Shown here in pieces: positions 53,523 to 61,437 of a stretch of DNA of 64,000 nucleotides. How positions within the stretch are numbered: position 1 is the first letter of the stretch; every line of letters starts with the position of its first letter. A model generated the notes under the pieces. That model saw nothing but the letters and a program-made list of their open reading frames with translations. It was not told the origin of the DNA and made no database searches. Origin of the DNA: Prevotella melaninogenica (GTDB lineage: Bacteria > Bacteroidota > Bacteroidia > Bacteroidales > Bacteroidaceae); the NCBI RefSeq assembly GCF_003609775.1, contig NZ_AP018049.1:744001-808000 (forward strand), read 5' to 3'. The position numbers and the translations under genes are program-made.

Positions 53523-54559
53523 ACCTGTTTGTTTTTAAAATGTTGGGCAACCCTATCGTATCCGTATTGCCATTGAAAGTTCATATCTTTTACAAACTGG
53601 GCATAGGTTTTGGGCAGTTTCAGTTCTACCTGGAGCTTCAGAAGATTGATGTTTTTTTCGATGTAATGGCCCGAAAGTGCCTGGTTCATGTCGGCCGTGT
53701 CTACCCAATAGTTCACCGAATGCGTCATCACTTCTTGTAATCGGCGGTTTCCACTATATCCAAATACGGCTCTAATAAGTGCCTCGTCGATGGTGCCAAA
53801 CCCTTTTTTCTTCTCAAAGATAATTGTTTCGCCAAGTTGTTCGGCCAGTTCTATGGGCATCAAATCAATAATTCCGCCCGCAAAATAGGCACCTTTGTAA
53901 TGCACGGGCTGAACGTAGAACATATCCGAAACAGATATTCGGGTGGCAATGGGTAAGGGAACATCTTGAAACAGCTCAACTTGCGAGTCGATGGCACTAC
54001 CCTCATAGCTTTTAAAATTGCAGTTAACAGCCGGCAAATCGATGTTTCTAGCTGTCTCGGCATCGGTAAAAAGCACCTTCCGATAAAGTTTTCTTCCGTT
54101 TCTTTCTTTACCGATGTCAGCCCTGTCAAACAACAATCGGGCACCTACTACGATGGTGGGAAGGGTTGGTCGAACAGCCAACGAGGGCAAAAGCGGGCGT
54201 ATGTCGGTGGGCATGTCTACGATAAATTTATCGAAAATATTTTCTATATAAGGAGCATAGAATGTGTTTCGCACCTTGCGCTGGCAATAGACACCTATCT
54301 TATACAGCATTTTGAAACGTGTCATTCGGGTGTTTTGCACAAAGCGATACAGCTCTTCCGACTGTATAAAGGCCTTTCGCTGCTCGTCGGTAGCAAACGA
54401 GTTGATGATGTTGGCAGCGATACTGCCACCGCAAGCGGCAATCAGCAGGTCGGGCTTTACACCATAATGTTGCATCGCCGCATACATGCCGAGATACAAA
54501 GCATAACGTGTACCACCGCCAGAAAAAACCGCAACCGTTGGATAAGGTTTCTTTTTCAT
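53519..54559 (-). CDS. Patatin-like phospholipase
   Basis: A 346-residue patatin-family acyl hydrolase. The oxyanion loop SGGGTRYALYLGMYAAM and the nucleophile region ACGGSIAANIINSFAT (Ser in G-x-S-x-A) lie in the first 60 residues. The region expected to bear the catalytic Asp (DGG/DGA) reads KGAYFAGGIIDLMPIELAE, with Ala where Asp is usual; the following Asp in GGIID might substitute, or activity may be altered. There is no signal peptide, so it acts in the cytosol or on the inner membrane face. It lies 27 bases after the phosphatidyltransferase gene and overlaps the SDR gene by four bases. Confidence 0.85.
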   Translation of the reverse strand: MKKKPYPTVAVFSGGGTRYALYLGMYAAMQHYGVKPDLLIAACGGSIAANIINSFATDEQRKAFIQSEELYRFVQNTRMTRFKMLYKIGVYCQRKVRNTFYAPYIENIFDKFIVDMPTDIRPLLPSLAVRPTLPTIVVGARLLFDRADIGKERNGRKLYRKVLFTDAETARNIDLPAVNCNFKSYEGSAIDSQVELFQDVPLPIATRISVSDMFYVQPVHYKGAYFAGGIIDLMPIELAEQLGETIIFEKKKGFGTIDEALIRAVFGYSGNRRLQEVMTHSVNYWVDTADMNQALSGHYIEKNINLLKLQVELKLPKTYAQFVKDMNFQWQYGYDRVAQHFKNKQV

Positions 54560-54586
54560 ACTCCACTGCTTATCAATACCATCGGT

Positions 54587-55213
54587 TTACTCAGGCATTT
54601 GCGAATTCCTGGTTACTTTTAACGTCTTCTTTATCCTAATCCACGTGCTGAGTACAAGCAACAAATCGATAACCCCAAAGATGTAAACGGAATATCCTGA
54701 AAGGTTTATACCAAACAAACAGACCACCCCGTAGAGGCCGAGAACGAAAGCACGGTCGCTCTTGCCCATCGGACCATCATACCGTCGTTCTGCCGACAGC
54801 ACCTTTCCCATCACTCCTGCGTATTCATTAATAATGCTGAGGGCAATGAAAGCCACAATAAAATAAAGACTTTCGGGATGATACTTCAACAGCGGAAAAT
54901 AAATAATGGTGTCCGAAACGACATCACCCACTTCGTTTAACAGCTCTCCCTTTCGGGTTATTTGATTGTAACGACGAGCCATCATGCCGTCTAAGGCATT
55001 CAGGGCCATACGTATCAGCAGTCCCACAGGCAGGCAAAGGTAGAGCCATGTACCCACATCGCCCGCAAACCAAAACAAAATGCCGATGACAAGTGAGAGG
55101 ACACAAGCCCACAAGGTGATTTGGTTGGCAGTAACTTTTGCACGATGCAACAACTCTAAAATAGGCGTTAACACCCGTTGAAACTGCGGTTTGATGGAAT
55201 AGACAGATATCAT
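54587..55213 (-). CDS. CDP-alcohol phosphatidyltransferase (YnbA-like)
   Basis: A 208-residue inner-membrane protein with about six helices. The CDP-alcohol phosphotransferase signature is recognisable but altered: N-x2-DG-x2-AR-x8-G-x3-N-x3-D (NALDGMMARRYNQITRKG, then ELLNEVGDVVSD), with Asn at the first and third of the four usual Asp positions. Family members transfer a phosphatidyl group from CDP-diacylglycerol to an alcohol such as glycerol 3-phosphate or inositol phosphate. E. coli YnbA is of similar size and context. It is first in the operon. No clean promoter is seen upstream; the IS1380 remnant begins within about 60-160 bases and may have supplied one. Confidence 0.87.
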   Translation of the reverse strand: MISVYSIKPQFQRVLTPILELLHRAKVTANQITLWACVLSLVIGILFWFAGDVGTWLYLCLPVGLLIRMALNALDGMMARRYNQITRKGELLNEVGDVVSDTIIYFPLLKYHPESLYFIVAFIALSIINEYAGVMGKVLSAERRYDGPMGKSDRAFVLGLYGVVCLFGINLSGYSVYIFGVIDLLLVLSTWIRIKKTLKVTRNSQMPE

Positions 55214-55269
55214 AAGTACTTTGTTTTACATGAATATTCTTAATTCCGCAACACTATTATAAATTAAAC

Positions 55270-56290
55270 TTTTTAAGTACCAGAGCAACAAAAAGTTGCT
55301 CAGGATTTTGCCATGTCAGAGTTTTCACTTATCTTAGTGTTGCAAAAAAAAAACAAGAGAATCCGACGATGGACATGGCAAAGATACAAATTAAATCTGA
55401 GAGACTCACTCCTTTTGGGGTGTTATTTTCAATCATGGAGCAATTTGACTCCACACATTATCATCTGTAATCGACTCAACCCTCGGTCTAAGGTGTAAAT
55501 CGTTCGGTTATCAGTACAGCGAAATCATTCGTTCTCTCATGAGTATCTACTTCTGTGGCGGATCATGTACCCCAGGATGTCACTACTCATTTGATGAACC
55601 ACCTCTCGCTTCATCTGACACTTCGCACTTGTAGCTCTGATACTATCCTCAGAGCGATAAAGGAGTTGACGCAAGAAAACATTTCATAGACATCAGATAT
55701 GGGCAAGACCTACGATTTCAATACGGCTGACACTCTCAATACTTTATTGCTCAATTGTATATTTGCATCTGGCTAACTGAAAGGGAGTGAGATGTATGAT
55801 GTTGATTTCGACCATCAGATCATAGAGATAGAGAAGTATGATGCAAAGCCTACATACAAGAAGTTCTTTGGTTATCGCCCTGGCGTGTCGGTTATTGGCG
55901 ATTTGATAGTCGGTATAGAGAATAGCAATGGTAACACAAATGTTCGTTTCCATCAGAAGAACACGCAGAAGAGGTTCTTTGAGAGATTTGAACAAAATGG
56001 GCTCATTATCAATCGCTTCAGAACTGATTGTGGAGCATGCTCCAAGGAAATCGTGGAGGAAATAGAAAAACACAGCAAGTCCTTCTATATCCGTGCTAAC
56101 CGCTGCAGTTCGATCTACAATGACACCTTTGCTCTCAAAGGCTGGAAAACAGAGGAAATCAATGGCATTGAGTTTGAATTGAACTCTATCCTTGTTGAGA
56201 AGTGGAAGGGTAAAGCATACCGACTTGTGATTCAAAGACAGAAACGGATGGATGGTATGCAGGATTTTTGGGAATAATACTGCGTATTGC
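55270..56290 (+). mobile_element. IS1380-family element remnant at the right edge of the island
   Basis: It includes the decayed transposase and a leader with GAGCAACaaaaaGTTGCTC (about 55283-55301), which looks like element sequence upstream of the gene. The 3' third of the element is lost. Limits are approximate. Confidence 0.6.
55375..56277 (+). pseudogene. IS1380-family transposase, frameshifted and C-terminally truncated
   Basis: From ATG at 55375 the frames read in order KIQIKSERLTPFG, SSVIDSTLGLRCKSFGYQYSE, DVTTHLMNHLSLHLTLRTCS and GKTYDFNTADTLNTLLLNC, then an open stretch with YDVDFDHQIIEIEKYDAKPTYKKF (in parts), NGNTNVRFHQKNT and FELNSILVEKWKGKAYRLVIQRQ. This is clearly the IS1380 (IS612-615-like) transposase of Bacteroides and Prevotella. 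At least two frameshifts (near 55450 and 55570) and two in-frame stops (TAG near 55690, TAA at 55774) break it, and only about 300 of roughly 430 residues remain. It cannot make a functional transposase. Confidence 0.88.
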
Positions 56291-56540
56291 CTCAAGTCAC
56301 ATTGTGGGGTAAGGGGATATTGTAGGCAGAAGTGGGTGTTTCAAATTCAAATTATCTGCAAATTCAGTAATGAGAGGATGTGTAAATGCAATAAGGATGT
56401 TGAAAGGCTTAGTTGCGGATTTGAGGTACTATAAATTTGATAATAGGTTTTGCTTTTATAGACATTGTGTTTACAACTCATAGTATCACCATATAATAAG
56501 GTATAAAGCTAAGATTTTTAGTAATAAGAATATCTGTTAA

Positions 56541-56576
56541 AACAAAAAACAGACTCTACTAAATCAGAGAGTCTGT
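56541..56576 (-). terminator. Terminator of the DUF3127 gene
   Basis: ACAGACTCT and AGAGTCTGT pair perfectly around a ten-base loop, followed on the minus strand by a T-rich run. The 56278-56540 spacer to its left shows no gene and no clear element sequence. Confidence 0.85.
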
Positions 56577-56608
56577 CTTTATTTATATCGGAAAATCGTG
56601 TAATTCTA

Positions 56609-57010
56609 TTAGAATGGTAAGTCATCTGTAGAATTCTCCTCTGGTTGTGCAGGAGGGAATGGAGTAGCCTGTGGCACAGCAGGAGCTGGCTGAGGAGTAA
56701 CAGGAGCTGCAGCAACAGGTGCACCAGCCATAGCAGCTGTAGCGTCTACACGCTGAATGTTCCATGCACGAATATTGTTAAACCAACGGCCGTTGTACTC
56801 GTGTGCATCAATGTCAAAACTTACATTGATTTCTTCACCAGCCTTGATAGCGAACTGCTCAATTCTATCAGCACCAAAAACATTGAAAACCATCTTCTTT
56901 GGGTACTGGTCGTGTGTCTCAATCACATACTCTTGTGACTTCCATGGTCCTCGAGCTGAAGTTCCTTCACGTGCAGGAAGGACAGCAATTACTTTTCCTT
57001 GTAAATCCAT
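56609..57010 (-). CDS. DUF3127 protein, SSB-like OB-fold
   Basis: A 133-residue protein matching DUF3127, a Bacteroidetes family related in shape to single-stranded DNA-binding proteins. The core MDLQGKVIAVLPAREGTSARGPWKSQEYVIE, KKMVFNVFGADRIEQF and FDIDAHEYNGRWFNNIRAWNI (each in part) spans residues 1-83. A Pro/Ala-rich linker of about 40 residues follows, and the protein ends in DDLPF, the acidic-aromatic tip used by SSB to recruit repair and replication proteins. This suggests a single-strand DNA-binding role beside dnaN, though the DNA binding itself is inferred. It is divergent from dnaN. Confidence 0.85.
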   Translation of the reverse strand: MDLQGKVIAVLPAREGTSARGPWKSQEYVIETHDQYPKKMVFNVFGADRIEQFAIKAGEEINVSFDIDAHEYNGRWFNNIRAWNIQRVDATAAMAGAPVAAAPVTPQPAPAVPQATPFPPAQPEENSTDDLPF

Positions 57011-57100
57011 TTATCTTACTTGTTTTGGTTATTTTAATACTTTATTCTGTTTGCGAAATTACTAAAATAGTTCTAAAAACCGAAACTTTTATACTTAATT

Positions 57101-57132
57101 TTTGTTTTTCACGTCCCTTTTTTGTATTTTTG
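57101..57132 (+). promoter_or_regulatory. Promoter of dnaN
   Basis: TTTG, 20 bases, TATTTTTG, leaving a leader of about 85 bases to the dnaN ATG. Confidence 0.65.
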
Positions 57133-57136
57133 TACG

Positions 57137-57232
57137 ATGAAGTTGAAAGATGGTAGTGGACGCGTTTCAGCCATCTGGATATCTAATAAGTGTAACAGAA
57201 TATTAACTAAAATACATACTAATGAGATTTAA
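57137..57232 (+). CDS. Possible 31-codon leader ORF overlapping dnaN start
   Basis: An ATG five bases after the promoter -7 box opens a 31-codon frame (MKLKDGSGRVSAIWIS...) whose TAA at 57230-57232 overlaps the first codons of dnaN in another frame. An AGATGG/CCATCT inverted repeat lies inside it. It could be a leader peptide that couples translation, or chance; there is no family support. Confidence 0.3.
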   Translation: MKLKDGSGRVSAIWISNKCNRILTKIHTNEI

Positions 57233-58346
57233 CCTTTCAAGCACTGCATTGAGCAGCCGGTTGTTGACTCTCTCTCGAGTAATTAATAGTAAGAACTCTC
57301 TGCCTATCTTGGATTGCTTCTTGTTTGAAGTTCATGATGGTCAGCTTACTATTACTGCGTCAGATAGTGAGAATGTCATGCGCGGAACATTGAATCTTGA
57401 GAGTTGTGAAGGCGAGGGCAATTTTGCAGTGAACAATCATACGATTCTTGATGCTGTGAAAGAACTCCTAGAGCAGCCATTGACACTGGATGTAAATCTG
57501 GATGAGATGAAGATTTATGTTACCTATCAGAATGGTTCTTATAACTTCCCAATTCTTAATGCTGATGAGTATCCAAAGGCTCAGTCAGTATCAGACAATG
57601 CTACAACGATTACACTTCAGGCAGAGAAGTTATCAGATAGTCTGACGCGCTCACTTTTTGCAACAGCACAGGACGAGCTTCGCCCAGTGATGAATGGTGT
57701 TTATTTCGATTTGAAAGAAGATGGCTTAGCTGTTGTTGCCAGCGATGGTCATAAGCTCGTAAGAAATAAGAACTTCTCTATTAAGAGTGATTCTCCAGCA
57801 TCATTTGTTCTTCCTAAGAAGCCTGCTTCGTTGTTGAAGAATGTTCTCTCAAAGGATGGCGGTGATGTCGTTATTCGTTTTGATGAGCGTTCTGCTGAGA
57901 TTTCTTTTGCAGAAGGAAATCTTGCGTGTCGTTTGATTGAGGGTAAATATCCTAATTATAATAGCGTAATTCCACAGGACAATCCTAATCAGGTTACGAT
58001 TGATCGTAAGTCATTGATTGGTGCTTTGCGTCGTGTATTACCTTTTGCAAGTGACTCTTCGCAGTTGATTCGTTTCCATGTATCAGCTGGTTTGTTGGAG
58101 TTGAATGCTGAAGATATTGATTTTGCAACAAGTGCTAAAGAGAGTGTTACTTGTGAGTATGGTGGCAATCCTATGAGCATTGGCTTCAAAGGTTCAAGTA
58201 TGCTTGATATCTTAAATAACCTTGAGAGTGATGATGTTGTCATTCAGTTGGCTGATCCATCACGTGCAGGTGTAATTGTGCCAGGTACTCAGCCTGAAAA
58301 TGAGGATATTCTCATGCTGATTATGCCGATGCTGTTGAACGATTAA
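57222..58346 (+). CDS. dnaN: DNA polymerase III sliding clamp, beta subunit
   Basis: A 374-residue sliding clamp that tethers DNA polymerase III. Three similar domains are seen; typical segments are SRVINSKNSLPILDCFLFEV at the start, VMNGVYFDLKEDGLAVVASDGHKL in the middle (in parts), and VIVPGTQPENEDILMLIMPMLL at the end. No change in length. It has a promoter of its own and a hairpin about 25 bases after the stop. Clustering with an exonuclease, coaBC and recN is common in Bacteroidetes; dnaA is not nearby in this window. Confidence 0.96.
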   Translation: MRFNLSSTALSSRLLTLSRVINSKNSLPILDCFLFEVHDGQLTITASDSENVMRGTLNLESCEGEGNFAVNNHTILDAVKELLEQPLTLDVNLDEMKIYVTYQNGSYNFPILNADEYPKAQSVSDNATTITLQAEKLSDSLTRSLFATAQDELRPVMNGVYFDLKEDGLAVVASDGHKLVRNKNFSIKSDSPASFVLPKKPASLLKNVLSKDGGDVVIRFDERSAEISFAEGNLACRLIEGKYPNYNSVIPQDNPNQVTIDRKSLIGALRRVLPFASDSSQLIRFHVSAGLLELNAEDIDFATSAKESVTCEYGGNPMSIGFKGSSMLDILNNLESDDVVIQLADPSRAGVIVPGTQPENEDILMLIMPMLLND

Positions 58347-58371
58347 GGAACAAGTGAAATAGATTTTATCG

Positions 58372-58410
58372 GGAGGATGGCTGTGTATCTTCTATATAGC
58401 CATTCTCCTT
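58372..58410 (+). terminator. Hairpin between dnaN and the exonuclease gene
   Basis: GGAGGATGGCT and AGCCATTCTCC pair with one wobble, followed by a short T-rich stretch. It may end the dnaN message or trim it before the exonuclease gene. Confidence 0.65.
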
Positions 58411-58441
58411 TATGATTATATATAGGGTTATACACATAAGT

Positions 58442-59296
58442 ATGAAACTGAATTTGACAAAGCCTTTGATAGTTTTCGATTTGGAAACAACGGGACTTGA
58501 CCTCGTAAACGATCGTATTATCCAGATTTCTTTCATTAAGGTTTATCCTGACGGAAAGGAAGAAAGAGAAAATATCTTTATTAATCCTGAGAAGCCCATA
58601 CCTGCTGAGGTAACGATGTTGACGGGTATTTCAGATGCAGATGTGGCTGATGCACCAACCTTCAAGCAGAAGGCTAAAGAGTTGTCAGACAAGTTTGCTG
58701 GCTGTGATTTTGCTGGATATAATTCTAATCGTTTCGATGTTCCAATGTTGGCAGAGGAGTTTTTGCGTGCCGGTGTTGACTTTGATTTTTCAAAATGTCG
58801 TCTGATAGATGTGCAGAACATCTATCATAAGATGGAGCGTCGTAATCTTGCTGCTGCTTATAAATTCTACTGTGGCAGGAAGATGGAGGATGACTTTGAA
58901 GCGCATAGGGCTGATCAGGATACTGAGGCTACATGGCGTGTACTGCAGGGCGAGCTTGAAATGTATGCCCCTGGCAAGCAAGAAGAAGAGGACCGTGTGT
59001 TGAATAACGATATGGACGAGCTTGCTGAGTTTTCACGCATGAATGACTTTGTAGACTTTGCGGGTCGTATGATATGGTGTGACATGACTGATAAAGATGG
59101 TAATCAGCTTTTAGATGCTGCAGGAAAGCCACGTCGTCATGAAGTATTCAACTTTGGTAAGTATAAAGGCTGGGATGTAGCTGAAGTCTTACGTAAAGAT
59201 CCTGGCTATTACAGTTGGATGCTTGCAAGTGATTTTACTTATAACACAAAGCAGGTATTGACACGTATTCGCCTGAGGGAGTTTAATAATAAGTAA
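58442..59296 (+). CDS. DEDDh 3'-5' exonuclease, DNA polymerase III epsilon-like
   Basis: A 284-residue protein with an RNase T/DnaQ-type exonuclease domain (residues 1-170): VFDLETTGL gives the first Asp-Glu, YNSNRFDVPML the second motif, and HRADQDTEAT the His-Asp of DEDDh. The C-terminal region carries FNFGKYKGWDVAEVLRKDPGYYSWML (in parts), a small domain seen in ExoX-like proteins. I chose the ATG at 58442 (MKLNLTKPLIVF), placing the first motif near residue 12. The active site is intact. It may proofread or act in repair; the context beside dnaN fits either. coaBC starts four bases after the stop. Confidence 0.88.
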   Translation: MKLNLTKPLIVFDLETTGLDLVNDRIIQISFIKVYPDGKEERENIFINPEKPIPAEVTMLTGISDADVADAPTFKQKAKELSDKFAGCDFAGYNSNRFDVPMLAEEFLRAGVDFDFSKCRLIDVQNIYHKMERRNLAAAYKFYCGRKMEDDFEAHRADQDTEATWRVLQGELEMYAPGKQEEEDRVLNNDMDELAEFSRMNDFVDFAGRMIWCDMTDKDGNQLLDAAGKPRRHEVFNFGKYKGWDVAEVLRKDPGYYSWMLASDFTYNTKQVLTRIRLREFNNK

Positions 59297-59300
59297 GGTG

Positions 59301-60512
59301 ATGCTGAAAGGAAAGAAAATAGTATTAGGTATAACAGGCTCTATTGCTGCATATAAGAGTTGTCTTATTATCCGTGAGCTAATAAAGAGTGGGGCAGAGG
59401 TACAGGTGGTTATAACGCCTGCAGGTAAGGAGTTTATTACTCCTATCACGCTGTCTGCATTAACACAAAAACCCGTTGTAAGTGAGTTCTTCTCACAGAA
59501 GGATGGTACGTGGAACTCTCATGTAGACCTTGGACTATGGGCTGATGCAATGGTTATTGCTCCTTGTACAGCTGCAACATTGGGCAAAATGGCAAATGGA
59601 GTAGCTGACAATATGCTTATTACTACTTATCTTTCAATGAAAGCCCCTGTCTTCATTGCGCCTGCAATGGACTTAGATATGTATAAGCACCCGTCAACGC
59701 TGAAGAATATAGAGACGTTACGTAGCTTCGGGAATCATATTATTGAACCTGGTAGCGGTTTTCTTGCCAGTGGTTTGGAGGGAAAAGGAAGAATGGAAGA
59801 GCCTGAGAATATTGTCAAGACTTTGGCAGACTTCTTCTCTACTTTATCGGAGTCGCAATCTTATACAGAAGATTTAAAAGATAAAAAGATTCTTATAACA
59901 GCTGGTCCTACATACGAAAAGATAGACCCAGTACGTTTTATTGGTAATTATTCATCTGGCAAAATGGGCTTTGCTTTGGCAGAAGAATGTAGCCGACGTG
60001 GAGCAAAGGTTGTACTCGTTGCAGGGCCTGTAAGTCTTACTTGTTCTGATCGTATTCAGCGAGTTAATGTTGAAAGTTGTAAGGAGATGTATGAAGCTGC
60101 AGTAGGGGAGTTCCCTAATTGTGATGTAGCAATCCTTTGTGCAGCAGTCGCAGACTTCCGACCAGACGAGGTTGCGGAGCAAAAGATTAAGCGTGAGGGT
60201 GACGATTTGCTGTTAAAGCTGAAGCCTACGCAGGATATTGCTGCAGCGATAGGCAATATGAAGGGAAAAGAACAACGCATAGTTGCTTTCGCCTTGGAAA
60301 CGAATGAAGAAGAAAGCAATGCCCAAAGAAAGCTGGAAAAGAAGAATGCTGATTTCATTGTTTTGAATTCAACGAGAATTCCGGGAACGACTTTCCAGGC
60401 AGATGATAACCAAATAATGATTATCAACAAAGAAGGTAAGAAGAGTTATGCAAAGAAACCAAAGGCAGAAGTGGCTCGTGATATTGTTGACGAGCTTGTT
60501 TCTATTCTCTAA
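59301..60512 (+). CDS. coaBC: Phosphopantothenoylcysteine decarboxylase / phosphopantothenate-cysteine ligase
   Basis: A 403-residue bifunctional enzyme of coenzyme A synthesis. The N-terminal flavoprotein domain shows GITGSIAAYKS, the PAMDLDMY variant of the substrate motif, and SHVDLGLWADAMVIAPCTAAT (in parts). The C-terminal ligase has LITAGPTYEKIDPVRFIGNYSSGKMG (in parts), AAVADFRP and the EQKIKR lysine motif. I use the ATG at 59301, one codon after a GTG. Its last 65 bases overlap the start of the PorD-like gene in a different frame. Confidence 0.95.
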   Translation: MLKGKKIVLGITGSIAAYKSCLIIRELIKSGAEVQVVITPAGKEFITPITLSALTQKPVVSEFFSQKDGTWNSHVDLGLWADAMVIAPCTAATLGKMANGVADNMLITTYLSMKAPVFIAPAMDLDMYKHPSTLKNIETLRSFGNHIIEPGSGFLASGLEGKGRMEEPENIVKTLADFFSTLSESQSYTEDLKDKKILITAGPTYEKIDPVRFIGNYSSGKMGFALAEECSRRGAKVVLVAGPVSLTCSDRIQRVNVESCKEMYEAAVGEFPNCDVAILCAAVADFRPDEVAEQKIKREGDDLLLKLKPTQDIAAAIGNMKGKEQRIVAFALETNEEESNAQRKLEKKNADFIVLNSTRIPGTTFQADDNQIMIINKEGKKSYAKKPKAEVARDIVDELVSIL

Positions 60513-61374
60513 AGGAGAGTTAGCTGCACAAGAGTTAAATGCAAAGGTAACCGTGAATCATAATCAGATTCAAGGTACGGATGCTTCTGTCTTTGAGAAT
60601 TTGCAGCAGACTTTGGAGCAGTTTATTAATACACGCCAATGGACTCATTATCAGTTTCAAAGGAATGAACGTATAAACTGCAACTTTAATATAACTGTAA
60701 GCAAGTATGACCCAGGTAGCAACCTCTTTACTTGTTCTGCTTTAATACAAGCAAACCGACCTATTTATAATGCTGCTTATAGTTCTACACTCTATAATAA
60801 TCAAGATGGTGACTTTAACTTTACCTTTGCTCAATTCGATCAAATTGAGTTTAATGAGGAGAATATAGATAATCAACTGACGGCACTGATAGCCTATTAT
60901 GCTTATCTTATCATAGGATTAGATTTGGATTCTTTCTCTCCTATGGGAGGTGAGGACGTCTTACAGCGTTGTATGGTTTTGACGAATAATGCACAGAATC
61001 TTAACTTTACGGGATGGAAAGCTTTTGACAATTCTCGCAATCGCTTTGCTATTATCAACGATTATCTTGATGGTGCTATGAAGCCTTTCCGCCAATTGCA
61101 GTATGATTATTACCGTACAGGTTTGGATGAAATGGCTAACAATGCAGAACGTGGTCGTACAAACATTACAGCAGCCTTGGAAAATGGATTAAAGAAAGCA
61201 CATGAGAACCGTCCAATAAGTATGCTACCACAAATATGGACAGACTATAAGAAAGACGAGTTGGCTAATATATATAAAGGCAAAGGAACACAAAAAGAAA
61301 AAGAGTTGGTCTACGATATTCTATTTGGTATTAATGCCAGTCAGAATATTACATGGGATAAAATAAAGCAGTAG
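60448..61374 (+). CDS. DUF4835 protein, type IX secretion PorD-like
   Basis: A 308-residue secreted protein of the DUF4835 family, whose members are annotated as PorD, a component linked to type IX secretion in Bacteroidetes. The signal peptide (WLVILLTSLFLFSKGELAAQ) has a clear cleavage site. The mature part begins ELNAKVTVNHNQIQGTDASVFENL (in parts) and holds GLDLDSFSPMGGEDVLQRC, all typical. The ATG at 60448 lies inside coaBC, giving a 65-base overlap, and no better start is seen because the signal peptide is encoded from here. Gene order coaBC-DUF4835-recN is recurrent in Bacteroidetes. Direct evidence for type IX function is from other species. Confidence 0.85.
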   Translation: MQRNQRQKWLVILLTSLFLFSKGELAAQELNAKVTVNHNQIQGTDASVFENLQQTLEQFINTRQWTHYQFQRNERINCNFNITVSKYDPGSNLFTCSALIQANRPIYNAAYSSTLYNNQDGDFNFTFAQFDQIEFNEENIDNQLTALIAYYAYLIIGLDLDSFSPMGGEDVLQRCMVLTNNAQNLNFTGWKAFDNSRNRFAIINDYLDGAMKPFRQLQYDYYRTGLDEMANNAERGRTNITAALENGLKKAHENRPISMLPQIWTDYKKDELANIYKGKGTQKEKELVYDILFGINASQNITWDKIKQ

Positions 61375-61437
61375 TAATCTCATAGTAACGCAAAGTAGTC
61401 ATATACCTTTATTTCAATTATTCAAATTGGCAAATAT

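Larger units (their letters stand above)
49815..55213 (-). other. Five-gene ynb-like lipid operon on a probable genomic island
   Basis: Five genes overlap or nearly touch (gaps +27, -4, -19, -20) and run in one direction. Codon use is visibly richer in G and C than in the nuo or dnaN regions. IS4 and IS1380 remnants flank the block, and it sits between housekeeping loci (nuo and DUF3127/dnaN). This is the pattern of horizontal acquisition. Confidence 0.75.
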
